DNA of 64,000 nt from Hypomesus transpacificus (lineage: Eukaryota > Chordata > Actinopteri > Osmeriformes > Osmeridae). The DNA is taken from positions 1,168,215 to 1,232,214 of the forward strand of contig NC_061075.1 of assembly GCF_021917145.1 (NCBI RefSeq), written 5' to 3'. Below the pieces are notes generated by a model. It was not told the origin of the DNA. It made no database searches and worked only from the letters and a program-made list of their open reading frames with translations. Position numbers and translations under genes: made by a program. Every line of letters begins with the position of its first letter. Position 1 is the first letter of the stretch. This document shows positions 1 to 12,209 of the stretch, piece by piece.

Positions 1-375
1 CCTGCTACTGATAAACAAAACGAGGAACAAACAATACTGTACACACACAGCTGGTTTTAGACGAACATATATTTTGTTTTTGATCTGTTTACCCTGAATG
101 TGAAATCAGTAAACACATATTGTTGAAGGTAAAAAAAAAAAAAAAAGACAGTTTACCATGAAGAATATAGCTGTAACACTCCATAATACTGTAAAACCCC
201 TTTTTATATATTCATTTGTTACAAAGACTCGAGATGTATGTCTTCACCCCTACATACATTTACTTGCACTTTTCTTCTTTTTTTTCTTTGCATTGTTATA
301 TTTTTTTTGTATTTTTTTTTTTTAACCCAAAAAATGGTGCTGTGGGCTAAATAAAATGTGCCTCAAGTATCTGTG
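1..375 (+). other. Possible 3' UTR end of an upstream plus-strand gene
   Basis: This is an AT-rich stretch with long T and A runs and no supportable coding frame. It contains an AATAAA hexamer at 349-354, followed by a TG-containing stretch, as expected at a vertebrate cleavage and polyadenylation site. The simplest reading is the tail of a 3' UTR whose coding part lies left of the window. A chance hexamer in AT-rich intergenic DNA is equally possible. Confidence 0.3.
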
Positions 376-654
376 TGCTGTTCCTGATCTGTAGAGGCAC
401 AGTAAGGGAGGCGTTTGTGGGTCAGGTACTTTAGTCCTGGAACTCCTAGCCGGCCATCTTCAAACCAGCACAGGGTTTTGCAGATTAGACCAGAGGGAAC
501 TGAAGGACCTGATTGGCCACTCCACAAGAGTACCCCCCCCCCCCCCCCCATCTCACCAACTCCACAACACAGATAGTTAAGCATTCCAGCCCCCAATGAA
601 AGGCGATTGAGATCTCGGCCCAAATCAAGTCCTTTTTCTTAGGAGTGAAGATGG

Positions 655-694
<40 letters not shown>

Positions 695-712
695 ACTCTC
701 TCTATCTCTCAG
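655..712. repeat. CT dinucleotide microsatellite
   Basis: This is a run of CT/TCTG units with few interruptions. The surrounding sequence (376-1298) shows no exon that I can recognise. Confidence 0.9.
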
Positions 713-1298
713 TTTAATGAAGAGTAAAATAGATTGTTCTAGTGAACTCCCACCTCAGCGCATAATGGATGTTCTCTCTTTTGTTTGTGTGTTTGTGTGT
801 GGCTGAGCGTATCTGGGAGATGGGGTGATTGTTCCATTTAGTATTCTGTCTGCATGCCCTATCTGAGATGGCTGCATGTATAGACTGACTGACAGTCTGA
901 GGCTAAGAGCGCTGTTTTCCTCCTGCAGCTACACGACTGTGTCATTCTCTCTCTCTGCTTCCTGACAACGAACAGTTCGCTTCTAAAGCTCCGCCAAAAA
1001 AGGAGTGGAGTGTTTGCAATCAGGAAAACTATCTTCCAAAGAAAAGATGAGGAAAAAAACTAGTCTGCACTTGGCGATGATAATGACGAGGATGATCGTG
1101 ATGATTGTTGTGACTTCTTACTTCACCTTTCCGTTCTGTGATTATCTAGTTTCAGTATGTATATTTTTTTAATGTTTTGATGCTCATTTCAATCTCTGTG
1201 GCGTTTGGTGTATCAAGGTAAAAGGTCTGTGGGTAAGCCTGGACTACAATCCAATCAGTAGGTATTGTCTAAGAAAAGGGGTTGTTAGGTCGAGAGTA

Positions 1299-1660
1299 AG
1301 CCTAAACCAGTCTACACTAGGCCTAAACCATGTCTAGACCAGGCCTAAACCAGTCTAGACCAGGCCTAAACCATGTTTAGACCAGGCCTAAACCATGTCT
1401 AGACCAGGCCTAAACCATGTCTACACTAGGCCTAAACCATGTCTAGACCAGGCCTAAACCAGTCTAGACCAGGCCTAAACCATGTCTAGACCAGGCCTAA
1501 ACCATGTCTAGATCAGGCCTAAACCATGTCTACACTAGGCCTAAACCATGTCTAGACCAGGCCTAAACCAGTCTAGACCAGGCCTAAACCATGTCTAGAC
1601 CAGGCCTAAACCATGTCTAGACCAGGCCTAAACCAGTCTAGACCAGGTCTAAACCATGTG
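1299..1660. repeat. 22-bp minisatellite with Stu I- and Xba I-like palindromes
   Basis: About 16 tandem copies of a roughly 22-bp unit that alternates the palindromes AGGCCT and TCTAGA (for example 'aggcctaaaccatgtctaga'). Copies vary between 'accatgtctag', 'accagtctag' and 'tctacactag', giving a patchwork of subtypes. It lies in intergenic DNA. Confidence 0.93.
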
Positions 1661-2248
1661 TGGACTCGGCCTAGTCTGTGACTGTTTTAGATGTTGTAGC
1701 TCCCAGACTCACTGTCTCAGGGTACTGTCTCTAACTCAGATCCCTGACCGGGTCCAGACCCACACTGAACTCTCGCAGTGTGAACTGCAACACAATACGT
1801 TTATACATTTTATGACTGCAGCTGAAAATGAATGCAGATGGTTATGTTGTGTATATATATACTCGGTTTGATTGTGAGGTATATTTTTCATTTCATATTT
1901 TTCATTATACTCTTAATGTTCAGCACACATGATGTATATGTTTCCTCTGTACTAGATATACATACCATATGTCACACTGTATTCAACAAATAAATACAAA
2001 TACTCATTTTTTTATTAATTAATAATGTGAAGCCTTTTAATCAAGCTACGTCTTAGTGTGAAAAATCGAATGTTCTTGATTTTTTGGGGGGGTGGGGGGG
2101 GGGGGGAATGGTCTGTAATCAACATGACTAAGTAGCTGAAAGCATTAGCTGTCACTAATGACCTGAAGTCAGATTAGGGATTTCTCTAAGAAAGGACGTG
2201 TTGTACAAGTATTTCCACCCCATGCAGGGTGGCAGCTGCCTGTAGTCG
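1661..2248. other. Intergenic DNA with a polyadenylation-like hexamer
   Basis: No gene is recognisable. AATAAA occurs at 1989-1994 in an AT-rich stretch, and a G-rich run (2083-2106) could form a G-quadruplex. Sequence breaks off at the assembly gap that begins at 2249. Confidence 0.5.
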
Positions 2249-2748
2249 NNNNNNNNNNNNNNNNNNNNNNNNNNNNNNNNNNNNNNNNNNNNNNNNNNNN
2301 NNNNNNNNNNNNNNNNNNNNNNNNNNNNNNNNNNNNNNNNNNNNNNNNNNNNNNNNNNNNNNNNNNNNNNNNNNNNNNNNNNNNNNNNNNNNNNNNNNNN
2401 NNNNNNNNNNNNNNNNNNNNNNNNNNNNNNNNNNNNNNNNNNNNNNNNNNNNNNNNNNNNNNNNNNNNNNNNNNNNNNNNNNNNNNNNNNNNNNNNNNNN
2501 NNNNNNNNNNNNNNNNNNNNNNNNNNNNNNNNNNNNNNNNNNNNNNNNNNNNNNNNNNNNNNNNNNNNNNNNNNNNNNNNNNNNNNNNNNNNNNNNNNNN
2601 NNNNNNNNNNNNNNNNNNNNNNNNNNNNNNNNNNNNNNNNNNNNNNNNNNNNNNNNNNNNNNNNNNNNNNNNNNNNNNNNNNNNNNNNNNNNNNNNNNNN
2701 NNNNNNNNNNNNNNNNNNNNNNNNNNNNNNNNNNNNNNNNNNNNNNNN
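2249..2748. other. Assembly gap (500 N)
   Basis: Exactly 500 N, the usual placeholder for a gap of unknown size. Open frames running through it are artefacts. Confidence 0.99.
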
Positions 2749-4699
2749 CACCACACAATTGTACTACACACACACACATACAGTACACTGTATACTCAAG
2801 GGTGTTACAGTCAACTTCGGATCTCTACCCGGCTGCTAACAGGCCAGGTACTTATTAATCAGCGAAAGTTTGAATCAAGGCAGCTTTGTGTGTTTCAACC
2901 GCTGCCATTATTTATGTAACTCCACCTGCGGGTGGCTGATTAGTCCTGAGCTAAGAGTTTTAATCAGAGGCATATGACTCAAAAGACCAGTGTGGACAAT
3001 AAAACTTTGAATTCCATGGAAACCAGGTGTGTGTGTGTGCGTGTAGGAGGGGAAGGAGAAGAGAGGAACCATCTGGGATAAACTACAGTTAGAGGTGTGT
3101 TTGTTAGTTCACATGATGCCTGTTCTGGAGTTCCAGAGAGGGATGAAGAGATCGGGGAAGTGCTCAATAGAAAAAAGATGCACTAAGCACTGGAACACAG
3201 CTGGTGTGTGTGTGTGTGTGTGTGTGTGAATACGCCAGGCTGAACCACAGTTGGCATGATGCTCTGTTGCTCCAGGAACGTGCCTGTGGTCCACACTAGG
3301 GGTCATGATCTGTCCTCCACACCCCACGTGAAAGCACATCCTCTTCAGACTGGAGGAGGACGGTCTTCCCTGGTCTTCCAGGAAGTCATCCCAATCTGTC
3401 CCCCTTCTGTTCCCATTACTGAACGTTCATCTTTTTTAAGCGTCAAGTTTTACCCCGGAGGAACGGATGGTAAAAATATCTCCTGTCATTGTCCCGTTAA
3501 TGCGTCAACTGTCTTGTAGTCTGTCGATTCTATTCAGCCTGTTTTGGAGCCGTATCAAAGGGAGGAGACATTGTGCTGACTAAGGGATGAGTGCAGGGCG
3601 GGAGGGGGGCGGGCCGGGAGGAGGGAGGGCGGGAGTTGGGAGGGAGCTGGCAGACACACTGCTGTTACATGTGACAGAGGCAGCATGAGAGGTAACGTTA
3701 TGGCGGCATCAGAGGCACGCTGAAAGGCAGCCTTAGAGGCAGTGTGAGGGGCAGACTGACAGGCAGCGTTAGAGGCAGGGTGAGAGGCAGAATTAGAGGC
3801 AGGGTGAGAGGCAAACTGACAGGCAGTATTAGAGGCAGGGTGAGAGGCAGCATTAGAGGCAGGGTGAGAGGCAGCATTAGAGGCAGACTGACAGGCAGCG
3901 TTAGAGGCAGGGTGAGAGGCAATGTGAGAGGCAGCTTGAGAGGCACTACCAGCCAGAAGAGAGGGAACACACCTTAGAGGCATCTCTTGGCTTGTCACTG
4001 AAACTAATCCACAGTGTTGCAAAGCCCAAAAAAAGGGAGGTGGAGAGAAGGTTGATTTGAATGAGGCCGAAAATAGCAGCTGCCACCGCATAATTGGAAC
4101 AAATAGAAGTCAGAGAAGCAGAAAATAACACGAAACAACAAGGAGTAATGTGACTGAGGCACACTGAAGTTAGCAGACTGTGACAAGCTGGTGTGCTGGG
4201 GAGAAAGTGGGTGGTGGAGGGGGGAGGAGGGGAGGAGGGGAGGGGGAGGAAAGACTTTTACCTGGCCATTCTTTTCCCACACTGTAAAACCTGTGTTCCT
4301 TAGTTCTGCCGTGGACTGCAGGAGGCATTGTGACCCCCCCCCCCCCTCCCCACCCCACCTCCCTCTGCCCCTCCTACCTCTCAAGCCTTCTGGAATCCCA
4401 AGCTGTGTTTAATAGTGGAGAGCTCAGCCCGCGCAGGAGTAATCAGATGGTAGCCGGCGCTCCAGACTCACGTGGAGCGAGCTGTCTAGCAGGGATTAAA
4501 ACACTGGCATCCTGATTGAAGTTCTGCTGGTCGCCCCTGGAGCCGGCTAAAGAGAAGAGGGGGGGTGGGGGAGCGGGGGGGGGCTGGAGGAGAGGAGGAG
4601 GAGGGAGGACAGAGAGAGTGGGAAACAGACCGAGAGGGAGGTATAGCTCTGAGAAAGAGTGGGAGGAAGAAAGAGCGAGAAGGGGAGGCAGCGCAGTGC
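2749..4699. other. Intergenic DNA upstream of the PRR16-like gene
   Basis: I see no exon here. The stretch contains a CA/TG microsatellite (about 3203-3228), a minisatellite at about 3715-3955, and purine-rich tracts around 4200-4260 and 4555-4620. It may hold upstream promoter sequence or non-coding 5' exons of the gene beginning at 5209, but no core promoter motif can be fixed. Confidence 0.5.
3715..3955. repeat. 12-bp-based minisatellite (GAGGCAG family)
   Basis: Tandem copies of 'gaggcagggtga' and 'gaggcagcatta' alternate with 'ctgacaggcagc'. The basic unit is 12 bp, with longer-period ordering. Because the unit is a multiple of three, open frames run through it on both strands; these are not genes. 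Confidence 0.9.
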
Positions 4700-4709
4700 G
4701 GGAGGGGTG

Positions 4710-4754
<45 letters not shown>

Positions 4755-5208
4755 AGAGAGAGAGAGAGAGAGAGAGGGAGACGAAGCGTGCCTCAGATCC
4801 AGAGTCAGAGACGCAGGGAGCGAGAGAGGGACAGAGGCGGACGGCAAAGGCCCCTCGACAGCACAGAGGCTAGTCGGGCGAGCGGAACACGGAGCTGCGA
4901 CGGAACGAGAGATCAGAGCGGAGCAGGAGGGAGGAGGGAGGACTGGTGAGAGAGAGGGAAACGCACACCATCACAAACAGGGCTGGAACAGGAAGAGGAG
5001 GGGAGAGGGTGCGGTGTAAGATGAGCGGGAGAAACTTTTGGAGAGAGGGAGAGAGAACAGGAGAGAGAGCGGGGGAGAGCGAGAGAGAAGGAAAAGTCAA
5101 TGAGAAAAACAATCCGTTCGAGTGGTGAAGGCGCCAAGCTGGAGGACGGCAAGACTCGTCTTCCTCCTCCTTTTCCTCCTCCTCCGAGGCTTCTGGGATT
5201 CCTCCATC
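4700..5208 (+). other. GA-rich region, probable 5' UTR/promoter of the PRR16-like gene
   Basis: The region has a GA microsatellite (about 4711-4780) and continues purine-rich until the first ATG at 5209. The open frame of the next gene extends upstream to 5122 but contains no ATG there. The hydrophobic leucine run it would encode comes from a TCC/CTC repeat just before the start. I read the whole stretch as leader and promoter. Confidence 0.45.
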
Positions 5209-8200
5209 ATGTTCACAGCCGACAGACGAGCTCCAGGTGACCAGAGGGGGGTGGCCCAGCCAGGCAGCCCCCGCCTCCACCTCCGCCCCTGGCTTCACAA
5301 CGGCCTGAAGACCCCCCACCTGGACCAGGAAAACGTGGGCATGAACGGAACCTGCCAACAGGCCAAGACCGGCCTCACCTACCTGGATCGGACCCTGTCC
5401 AGGACCAGGGGGTTGGGCTTTAGGTTTCTATCCAGGGATAAGGTGGACCTGCCTGGCAGGACAGAAATCAAGAAGAAGGTTAGTTACGGACTGGGACTGG
5501 GTCGAGGTCTGGGTCTTAGTCCCGACAGGAAACTGCCAGAGGTCCTGCAAGACCTTCATGTGAGGCCTGACAGCAGAAGGGGAAAGACAGAGGCCAGCCC
5601 TGCCAGGTGTAGCCAGCCCCCAGGACCAGAACCAGGACAGGGAGCCGTACCAGTCAGGGTGCCTAGGCTAGGGCAAGGGCTGCATCCAGGACAGGGGCAG
5701 AGGCACAATCTGGGGCTTGCACCACAAACAGGGCCGGAGCCGAGGCAGGGCCACAACAGCAGCACCTCTGTCATGGACTATTGTACAGACGTCTCCTTTG
5801 TTAACCACCTCAACCCTCCCCGAACAGAACCCCACCCCTCAGACAGGAAGCTGGTCCTGGCGCCCGTCGCCCCGACAACCTGGTTCAAAGGTCAGACCAA
5901 CTGTGGAGCTCCTGTGCGTGCTGAGGGTGAGAAGGTGTGGGTGTGTGGCACAACACCCAGCCAGAAAGAGCTGCGTTCATCACTCTGGGTGAGGTCATAC
6001 TCACAAGGGGGAGGGGAGAACTGCATCAGGCCTGCTCTCAGTTCCTCCACCTCCGGCTTGGCCCTAGAGCAGGGGAGAGGTCTTCCAGCCCTGGACCAGG
6101 GGAGAGGTCTCCCAGCCCTGGGGGACCCGTGGAGGCAGAGAGAGCTGCAGGGGCCGTCCGCGGACGACTTCAACGGCCCCATCTCTCTCCAGAGGCTCAT
6201 CTTCTCCACAGAGGTCCCTCACAGAGACAAGGGACCCCTCACGCCAAGGAGCCACAACAGCCACTCCTCCTGGAGCCCCCGCTCACAGCTCCTCCAGCCC
6301 GGGCCCAGCCGGCAGGACCAGCGACCCAGGATGGAGGCCGGCCCCGGGGTTACAAGATGCAGCAGGAGGGAGCTACGGGACCAGATCAGACGGGTCATGG
6401 ACAGCCTGGAGAATGTGCTGGGAGGCCTGAAGGATGTTCACCAGGAGATGAAGGAGGTAAGGAGGTTTAACGTTTGACTGAAACCTGTAAAAACATCTCT
6501 CCCATCTCTCTCGCACTTCCTCTTTTGGTCCCAACTCTCTGTTCTCTCTCGTTCTTTTATCTTTCCGTTTCTCAAACAACTCTCAACTCTCTTTCACTCG
6601 ATTTTACTGCTCTGTTCTGTCTTCTGCTGTACGAGCCATGATATACGATCACTAACGTGCTGTGGTTGTGACTGTGGCTGGCATTATCATGCAAATTGCC
6701 ACTATATTGCACCTACACACTGAATATGAATCAGTGTTGGAACATCTCAGAGCGTCCATGTGTACACAGAGTAGACACCTGGGTGACCATTTGCTTAGTA
6801 CTTCGAGGGAGGAGGACAACGAGGTGATTTCCCTGCTCCATTTACCTAATGCACTGGCTAACATGTTCAGTAGCCTAGGCTAGCCCCTGCTCTCCCTCTC
6901 CCTCTCTCTCCCTAACAGATGCGCTACGGGGGGCAGCTGGATCTAACGCTTTTAATCCATTTACGGCAAACGCATCTCCGCCTTGTATTCTCATCCTGTG
7001 GAAGGTGGGGGGGGTAAATCGAGAGGGGCGTGTGTTGCTGTGCTCCCCCAGGAGAGAGCTCAGCTGTGGACCATCATCTACAACCAGGGACAGAGGAGGG
7101 TTTTTTTGGGGGGGGGTTAGGGCTGGGTACTTCATCCCCACGTTCGTGTCATCTAGGGAACATCCTAAAAGGAACTGTGTGGAAATCCCGCCAAAAACAG
7201 CGCGCGTCATGGCCAACTAATCTTTTAGTGAGCGAGCGTGACTGTTAGGCTAGTACACGTGCCTAAGGGGGTCCAGCGTTTGTTCTGGGGCCCATTTCAT
7301 CTGAGGTCCACATATGAAATACAGGCCTGACATACCAGAGGATACTGAGGTAAGATAACGTGAAGGGACGCTGATTTGAAGATGAAACATGGAAGCACGC
7401 AGCGGATCAGGGATGACAGAAGGATGAGGATTTGTTTCCCTCTTTCATCTACTATACTATTTCAGAGGTTTAGGCTGGCTCAGGTCTGAAAGACCTTGTC
7501 GAATACTGAAGCCAGACGGGTCTCATGCAACGCAAGTGATTGCGTGATTTGCGTCAGAAAGTCGTTCAATTAGCACTAACTTCAACTTCAGTTGCATATA
7601 TATTCCTCTGATCTTCACACAAACCAAACTAAAGAGGGAAAGCAGTGACGCACATAAACAGACAAACTCGACATGCAGCAAGCTCCCCTGTGTGTTTATT
7701 AAAACCAATATTTCAGCCCCGGCAGGTATTATATTCTCGTTTTTAGGAACCCCGGATTGAAACGCAGCGTTGACAAACGCATCAGGAGGAGTCGGACTCT
7801 TATACTCTGACGGATGAGCTTGGGTTTGAAACGCAGCTCTCGTGTTCCCGCTCAGTGTATCTAGGGGAGTGCCTTCCTTGTCTCGAGCCCTGTCGTCTCT
7901 CCACCTCGTACCCATCAACAGAAGAGGACAGCTTTGATGAACACGGGCTGGTGGGGCGAGATTGACACGACAATAACCCTGCCGGAAGCATTGTTTAACC
8001 AAAGACTGCTGGCTCAGAGACTGAGCAGATTTCTTCTCTGATTGTCCAGCCCTCATTACATTGTGTCTGTGTGTGTGCGTGTTTAATCATGCGTGTCTGT
8101 GTGTGTCCGTGTTTAATCATGCGTGTCTGTGTGTGTCTGTGTGTGTGCGTGTGTGTGCGTGTGTGTGTCTGTGTGTGTGCGTGTCTGTGTGTGTCTGTGT

Positions 8201-9508
8201 GTGTGCGTGTCTGTGTGTGTGCGTGTCTGTGTGTGTGTGTGTTTAATCATGCGTGTCTGTGTGTGTCTGTGTGTGTGTGTGTCTGTGTGTGTCTGTGTGT
8301 GTGTGCGTGTCTGTGTGTGTGCGTGTCTGTGTGTGTCTGTGTGTGTGTGTGTCCGTGTGTGTCTGTGTCTGTGTGTGTGTGTGTGCATTTAACCGTGCGT
8401 GTGCGTATTCTAATCCCCTTCACAGGTGGTCCAGCAGATTGAGTATCTGACCTTGTCCATCGACCTGAGCGAGGAGGAGCCCCTCTCCAGCAGCCTGCCC
8501 AGTCCGTCCAGCTCCAGCTCCAGTGGGGTGGCCATGGGTCCCGGCCACCACAGACACCCAGGCCTGGAGCCCACCCAGGGGGACATGGAGCCTCCCTCCA
8601 GTCCCGGGGGAGCTAGGTTTCCCCCAGTCTCCAGCCTGGCTGTTTCTCCCTGGGTCCTCCAAAACCCCGGGTCCTCTCCCAGGAGAGAGGGGGTAACTCA
8701 GCCTTCTCTTTGCCCCCCTGCCCCCCAGCCTCTCAGCCCCCCTGCCCCCCAGGATGAGAGCAGGGCTTCTGAGCTCTGTAGCCTGACCAGGATGAACCAC
8801 ACCCTCTGCCGGGCCTCCTGTTCCCCACGGAGCAGCCCTGTTCGGCCCCCAACTCCTGGCCCCTCACCCCTCCGAGTCCAGATCTACCAGTCCCGCCCGA
8901 GCCCGAGCCCCAGCCTCAACCCTACCCCCCGCGGAGGCTCACCTCTCCCCCCTCAGCCTCCCCTCTCTCCTGTCTCTCCTGTCTCCCTCCTCCCTCCTCT
9001 CTCCCCTCTCCCCCCTCAGCCTCCCCTCTCTCCTGTCTCCCCTCTCTTCCTCCTCCCTCCTCTCTCCCCTCTCTCGCTCCAGCCCCTCGCCTCCCCTTCC
9101 TTCTCTCCCATGCCCCAGTCCCCCACCCTCTGCCCATCTGTTTGTGTGGAGAATCACCTAAGGTCAACGCAAACCCCACACGGCGACCACCCATCTGCCA
9201 GGACCATCCCTCCAAGTCCCCTCCCTCCTCCTCCTCCCCCTCCCCCAGGTGGCCGCCTCAAGGACCTTGACGCTCAGCCCGGCCGAGACAGGCACCTGGG
9301 GACAGCCGGCTCCAGCCCAGCTAGCCTCACCCAGGACGTGGCTTCACTCCTCCGCCCAGGCCCCGGCAGGGCTCCGGGCCCCAGGGGGCGCAAGCCTCCT
9401 CCGTACCCACACGACGGTCACCAAGAGCGGGTTAGGAAAGGGAAGGAGCCCCGGAGAGAGGCTCCACCATACCCTGTGAAGAGACGGCTGCTCTCGACCA
9501 CGGTGTGA
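5209..9508 (+). CDS. PRR16/INSYN1-family proline-rich protein (two coding exons)
   Basis: Exons are 5209-6456 and 8426-9508, phase 0, with a GTAAGG donor and a CACAG acceptor, giving 776 residues. The start is the first ATG in frame and has A at -3. The key match is residues 389-434, which span the junction: an amphipathic segment ([20 protein letters not shown], then [10 protein letters not shown] and an acidic patch). It resembles the conserved N-terminal helix of PRR16 (Largen, a regulator of cell size and translation) and INSYN1 (inhibitory synapse factor). The protein ends in STTV, like the TTTTV end of PRR16, and this fits a class I PDZ ligand. The N-terminal 388 residues are rich in Gly, Pro and Arg; exon 2 is rich in Pro and Ser. 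PRR16 and INSYN1 are only about 300 residues, so this is a much longer relative. Function is inferred from the family only. Confidence 0.8.
8061..8400. repeat. TG-rich microsatellite before the exon 2 acceptor
   Basis: Compound array of (TG)n with 'cgtgtctgtgtg' variants and three copies of 'tgtttaatcatgcgtg'. It sits at the 3' end of intron 1 of the PRR16-like gene, 25 bp before the acceptor at 8424-8425. The rest of that intron (6457-8060) shows no further feature I can name. Confidence 0.93.
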
Positions 9509-9662
9509 GGGAGAAGAGGCAGTGGGGGGGCAACGGAGCCGGGCAAGGCTGGACGAGCCTCGGAGTAGAGGGTGTGAGAGTGATTTAAGACTCGCCAAGT
9601 AGAGACACTGGCCAAGTTTCCAAGGTGACGGAAGGTGTCTGAGGTGAGTCCATCTCCCCCCC

Positions 9663-9693
<31 letters not shown>

Positions 9694-10067
9694 CCCCGCC
9701 CCCTCCCCCCTCAGTAGTTTGTCATGTTGTGTTAGACAGGAAGTAGGCAGAGATGGAGAGACGGTCGTTTGGAAAAACACACACCAGACAAAGGATTCGA
9801 TCGTGGTCGTTCGGGCTGGTGACTCATCTCAAAGAGGCGGATGTAGTCCACCTGGCTGCTAAATCACTTAAACCCTCACTGCATCCAGCCCTTATTCTGA
9901 CATCCTAAAGCTTTCCCTGCGTCTCTCTCACAAATCCACACACGTTCTTGCCCTCTCCGAGTCCTTGACCCGCGGAGATGTCTGCTCAGACTCGTAAACA
10001 TTTCGAAATATTTGAAATCTGAAGACCAACGACCTCTAACAACGCACAGTAGGAAAACGCCCTAAAA

Positions 10068-10077
10068 AATAAATAAA
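10068..10077 (+). promoter_or_regulatory. Polyadenylation signal, PRR16-like gene
   Basis: Two overlapping AATAAA hexamers lie about 560 bp after the stop codon of the upstream gene. Confidence 0.5.
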
Positions 10078-10392
10078 GATAAATGCCCTGTCATGGTCAG
10101 ACTGGAGCGGCCATATTGTACACAAGCCCTCTTCATCTGATCTCCACAGGAACCTAGGAGCTTCAGTATTAAGGGTTATTAATGATTCAGGACTGGACCA
10201 CAGTTGGTTGTCTGGCTAGGTCACCAGGGCTTGGATGCCTGTTAGAGATTAGAGGTGGGTGGGGGGTTGGGGGTGGGGCATGGTGCTGTCATATCAGTGA
10301 CCCTGTACTGGTCCCACCGCTGCCACCCTGACAGACATGCATCTTCCTCTCTCTCCCCTCCGTCCACACGCTCCATCTGTCCATCGTGAGCA

Positions 10393-10715
10393 CCGGGACA
10401 TGTGAGACAGGGACAGAGTCAGACTCAAGGACATGTGAGACAGGGACAGAGTCAGACTCAAGGACATGTGAGACAGGGACAAAGTCAGACTCAAGGACAG
10501 AGTAAGACAGGGACAGAGTCAGACTCAAGGACAGAGTAAGACAGGGACAGAGTCAGACTCAAGGACATGTGAGACAGGGACACACTCAAGGACATGTGAG
10601 ACAGGGACAGAGTCAGACTCAAGGACAGAGGAAGACAGGGACAGAGTCAGACTCAAGGACAGAGTGAGACAGGGACAGTCAGACTCAAGGACTGAGTAAG
10701 ACAGGGACAAAGTCT
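10393..10715. repeat. 24-bp minisatellite (GGGACAGAGTCAGACTCAAG family)
   Basis: Tandem copies of a unit of about 24 bp whose core is 'gggacagagtcagactcaag', followed by 'gacatgtgagaca' or 'gacagagtaagaca'. It lies between the two convergent genes. Confidence 0.92.
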
Positions 10716-12209
10716 TAGAAAGACATGTGAGTCAGACAGGGGCATGGCAACAGTCCAGAAATGAAAAGATTTGACCATCACTGAATGATGAGTCACTTCC
10801 TGATGGGTCACATCCTGTCCAGCCTTATGAGAAAGTAGCAGGCTTTGGTTGCACGTACAACGTTTTACACTGTGTGCATTCCTACGCCCTCTTGTGGCCA
10901 TTCGATGTAACAGCAGAACAGGGCTTGGACCGAAAACATGGTTTTAATCAGGGATCACTGAAATACATGCCAATGTAATTTTCTGAGAGGGCTGGCAGAG
11001 GAGTTTCCTAAAGTTGCGTGTCTGCAGGCGGTAAACTAGCCTGGAGACACCAGCTGGGAGTCTTGGCGTGGTTTTGGCGTAGACGTGGTGAACACCGTTG
11101 GGCTGAGCTCACATCACGGAACCCTCGGCCAATCAATCGGCACTGCGGGTTTGAACACTGTTCACGGCAAATATTACGACGCTGCTAAAACGATGATCAG
11201 ATCATGAATGCTCATAAGGTTTGAACGAGAGTCTGCAGTAATTTATTGACTCAAAACGACACACCTTTCCATTTGACTGTCAACATTAATTTATTGAAAT
11301 ACCAGACGAGGATTATGAATCAGGCCCAACGGATATAGGAAAATCCAAACCCCAAAAAGCGAATGTACAGCTTACATCACTTCCTGTGTTGGTGTCTTGT
11401 TTCCATGACAGTGAGTGGTGGTATTTCCTACCGTGACCCCAGAGGACCCTGGTCTTGGACGAGAGCACTGATGCTGACAGTGCCTTTATATGAGGGAACC
11501 TTTCTGAACTGTGACTGGTCCAATAAATAGATTTAGAAGACATACATCCGTCCGATTGGATTAACCTCTTCTGGTTCTACTAAATCTACTCTTTAATCAT
11601 ACTACGTTTGAATCATTTGATTCCCTCTAAAAACAAGTAAAGCACAGATTAGAAAAATGGGTTTATGTGGGTATGATTAAGAGAACAGAGATTAGCAACA
11701 AATCGCTATTTTAGCATAGGATGGATTAACCACCCTGATCTATGCCTTTACATCCTGCTATGATCATGTGGACATGTAAACATTCCTAAACATGGAGCAT
11801 AACCAAGCCCATGTGCAAAGACATGAAAACAGAAGATATGGCAGCACTTTGTTTTACGGTAGTTTCCACTGGAATTTCAAACAAGTTTAGATAAATCAGG
11901 ATGTCCTTTGTGGTTTCTAATTAATACCGAGCAACTCTTTTCAAATACAAAAACACGTCATTATTGGTTGATCGACCTTGTTCAGCCTCTCAACCAGCTG
12001 GAGTATATTCATCCATCTGTTTCAGCATATAATTTATTTACCGTAAAATAAAGTGCAACCTAAAGATCAGATTTAATCAACAGTAAATCCCATCAGTCAC
12101 CCCTGTGTCTGTCACAAGCCTGTCCTCAGAGGCTTGTTAGACCCTCCCTCCGAGCTGGCTTGGATGTTTCGATTGGTCAGGGTGACCAGTCAATCAGACT
12201 TCAGGTAAA

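Larger units (their letters stand above)
9509..12209. other. Convergent intergenic region: 3' UTRs of the PRR16-like gene and mydgf
   Basis: The first part is the probable 3' UTR of the plus-strand gene; AATAAA hexamers overlap at 10068-10077. The right part is the probable 3' UTR of mydgf, where TTTATT at 12033-12038 (AATAAA on the minus strand) is a candidate signal. A minisatellite lies between. No other exon is seen. Confidence 0.55.

Noticed and set aside
2155..2858. Open frames of about 200 codons made of X
   Set aside because: They run through the 500-N gap. The same applies to frames across 56826-57325.
5122..5208. Signal-peptide-like leucine run in front of the PRR16-like protein
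   Set aside because: The frame has no ATG before 5209, and the leucines come from a TCC/CTC repeat. No relative in the family has a signal peptide.
8061..8450. Cys/Val-rich (CVCVC) open frames here and at other TG tracts
   Set aside because: TG repeats read as Cys-Val in any genome; there is no conserved start, stop or splice context.
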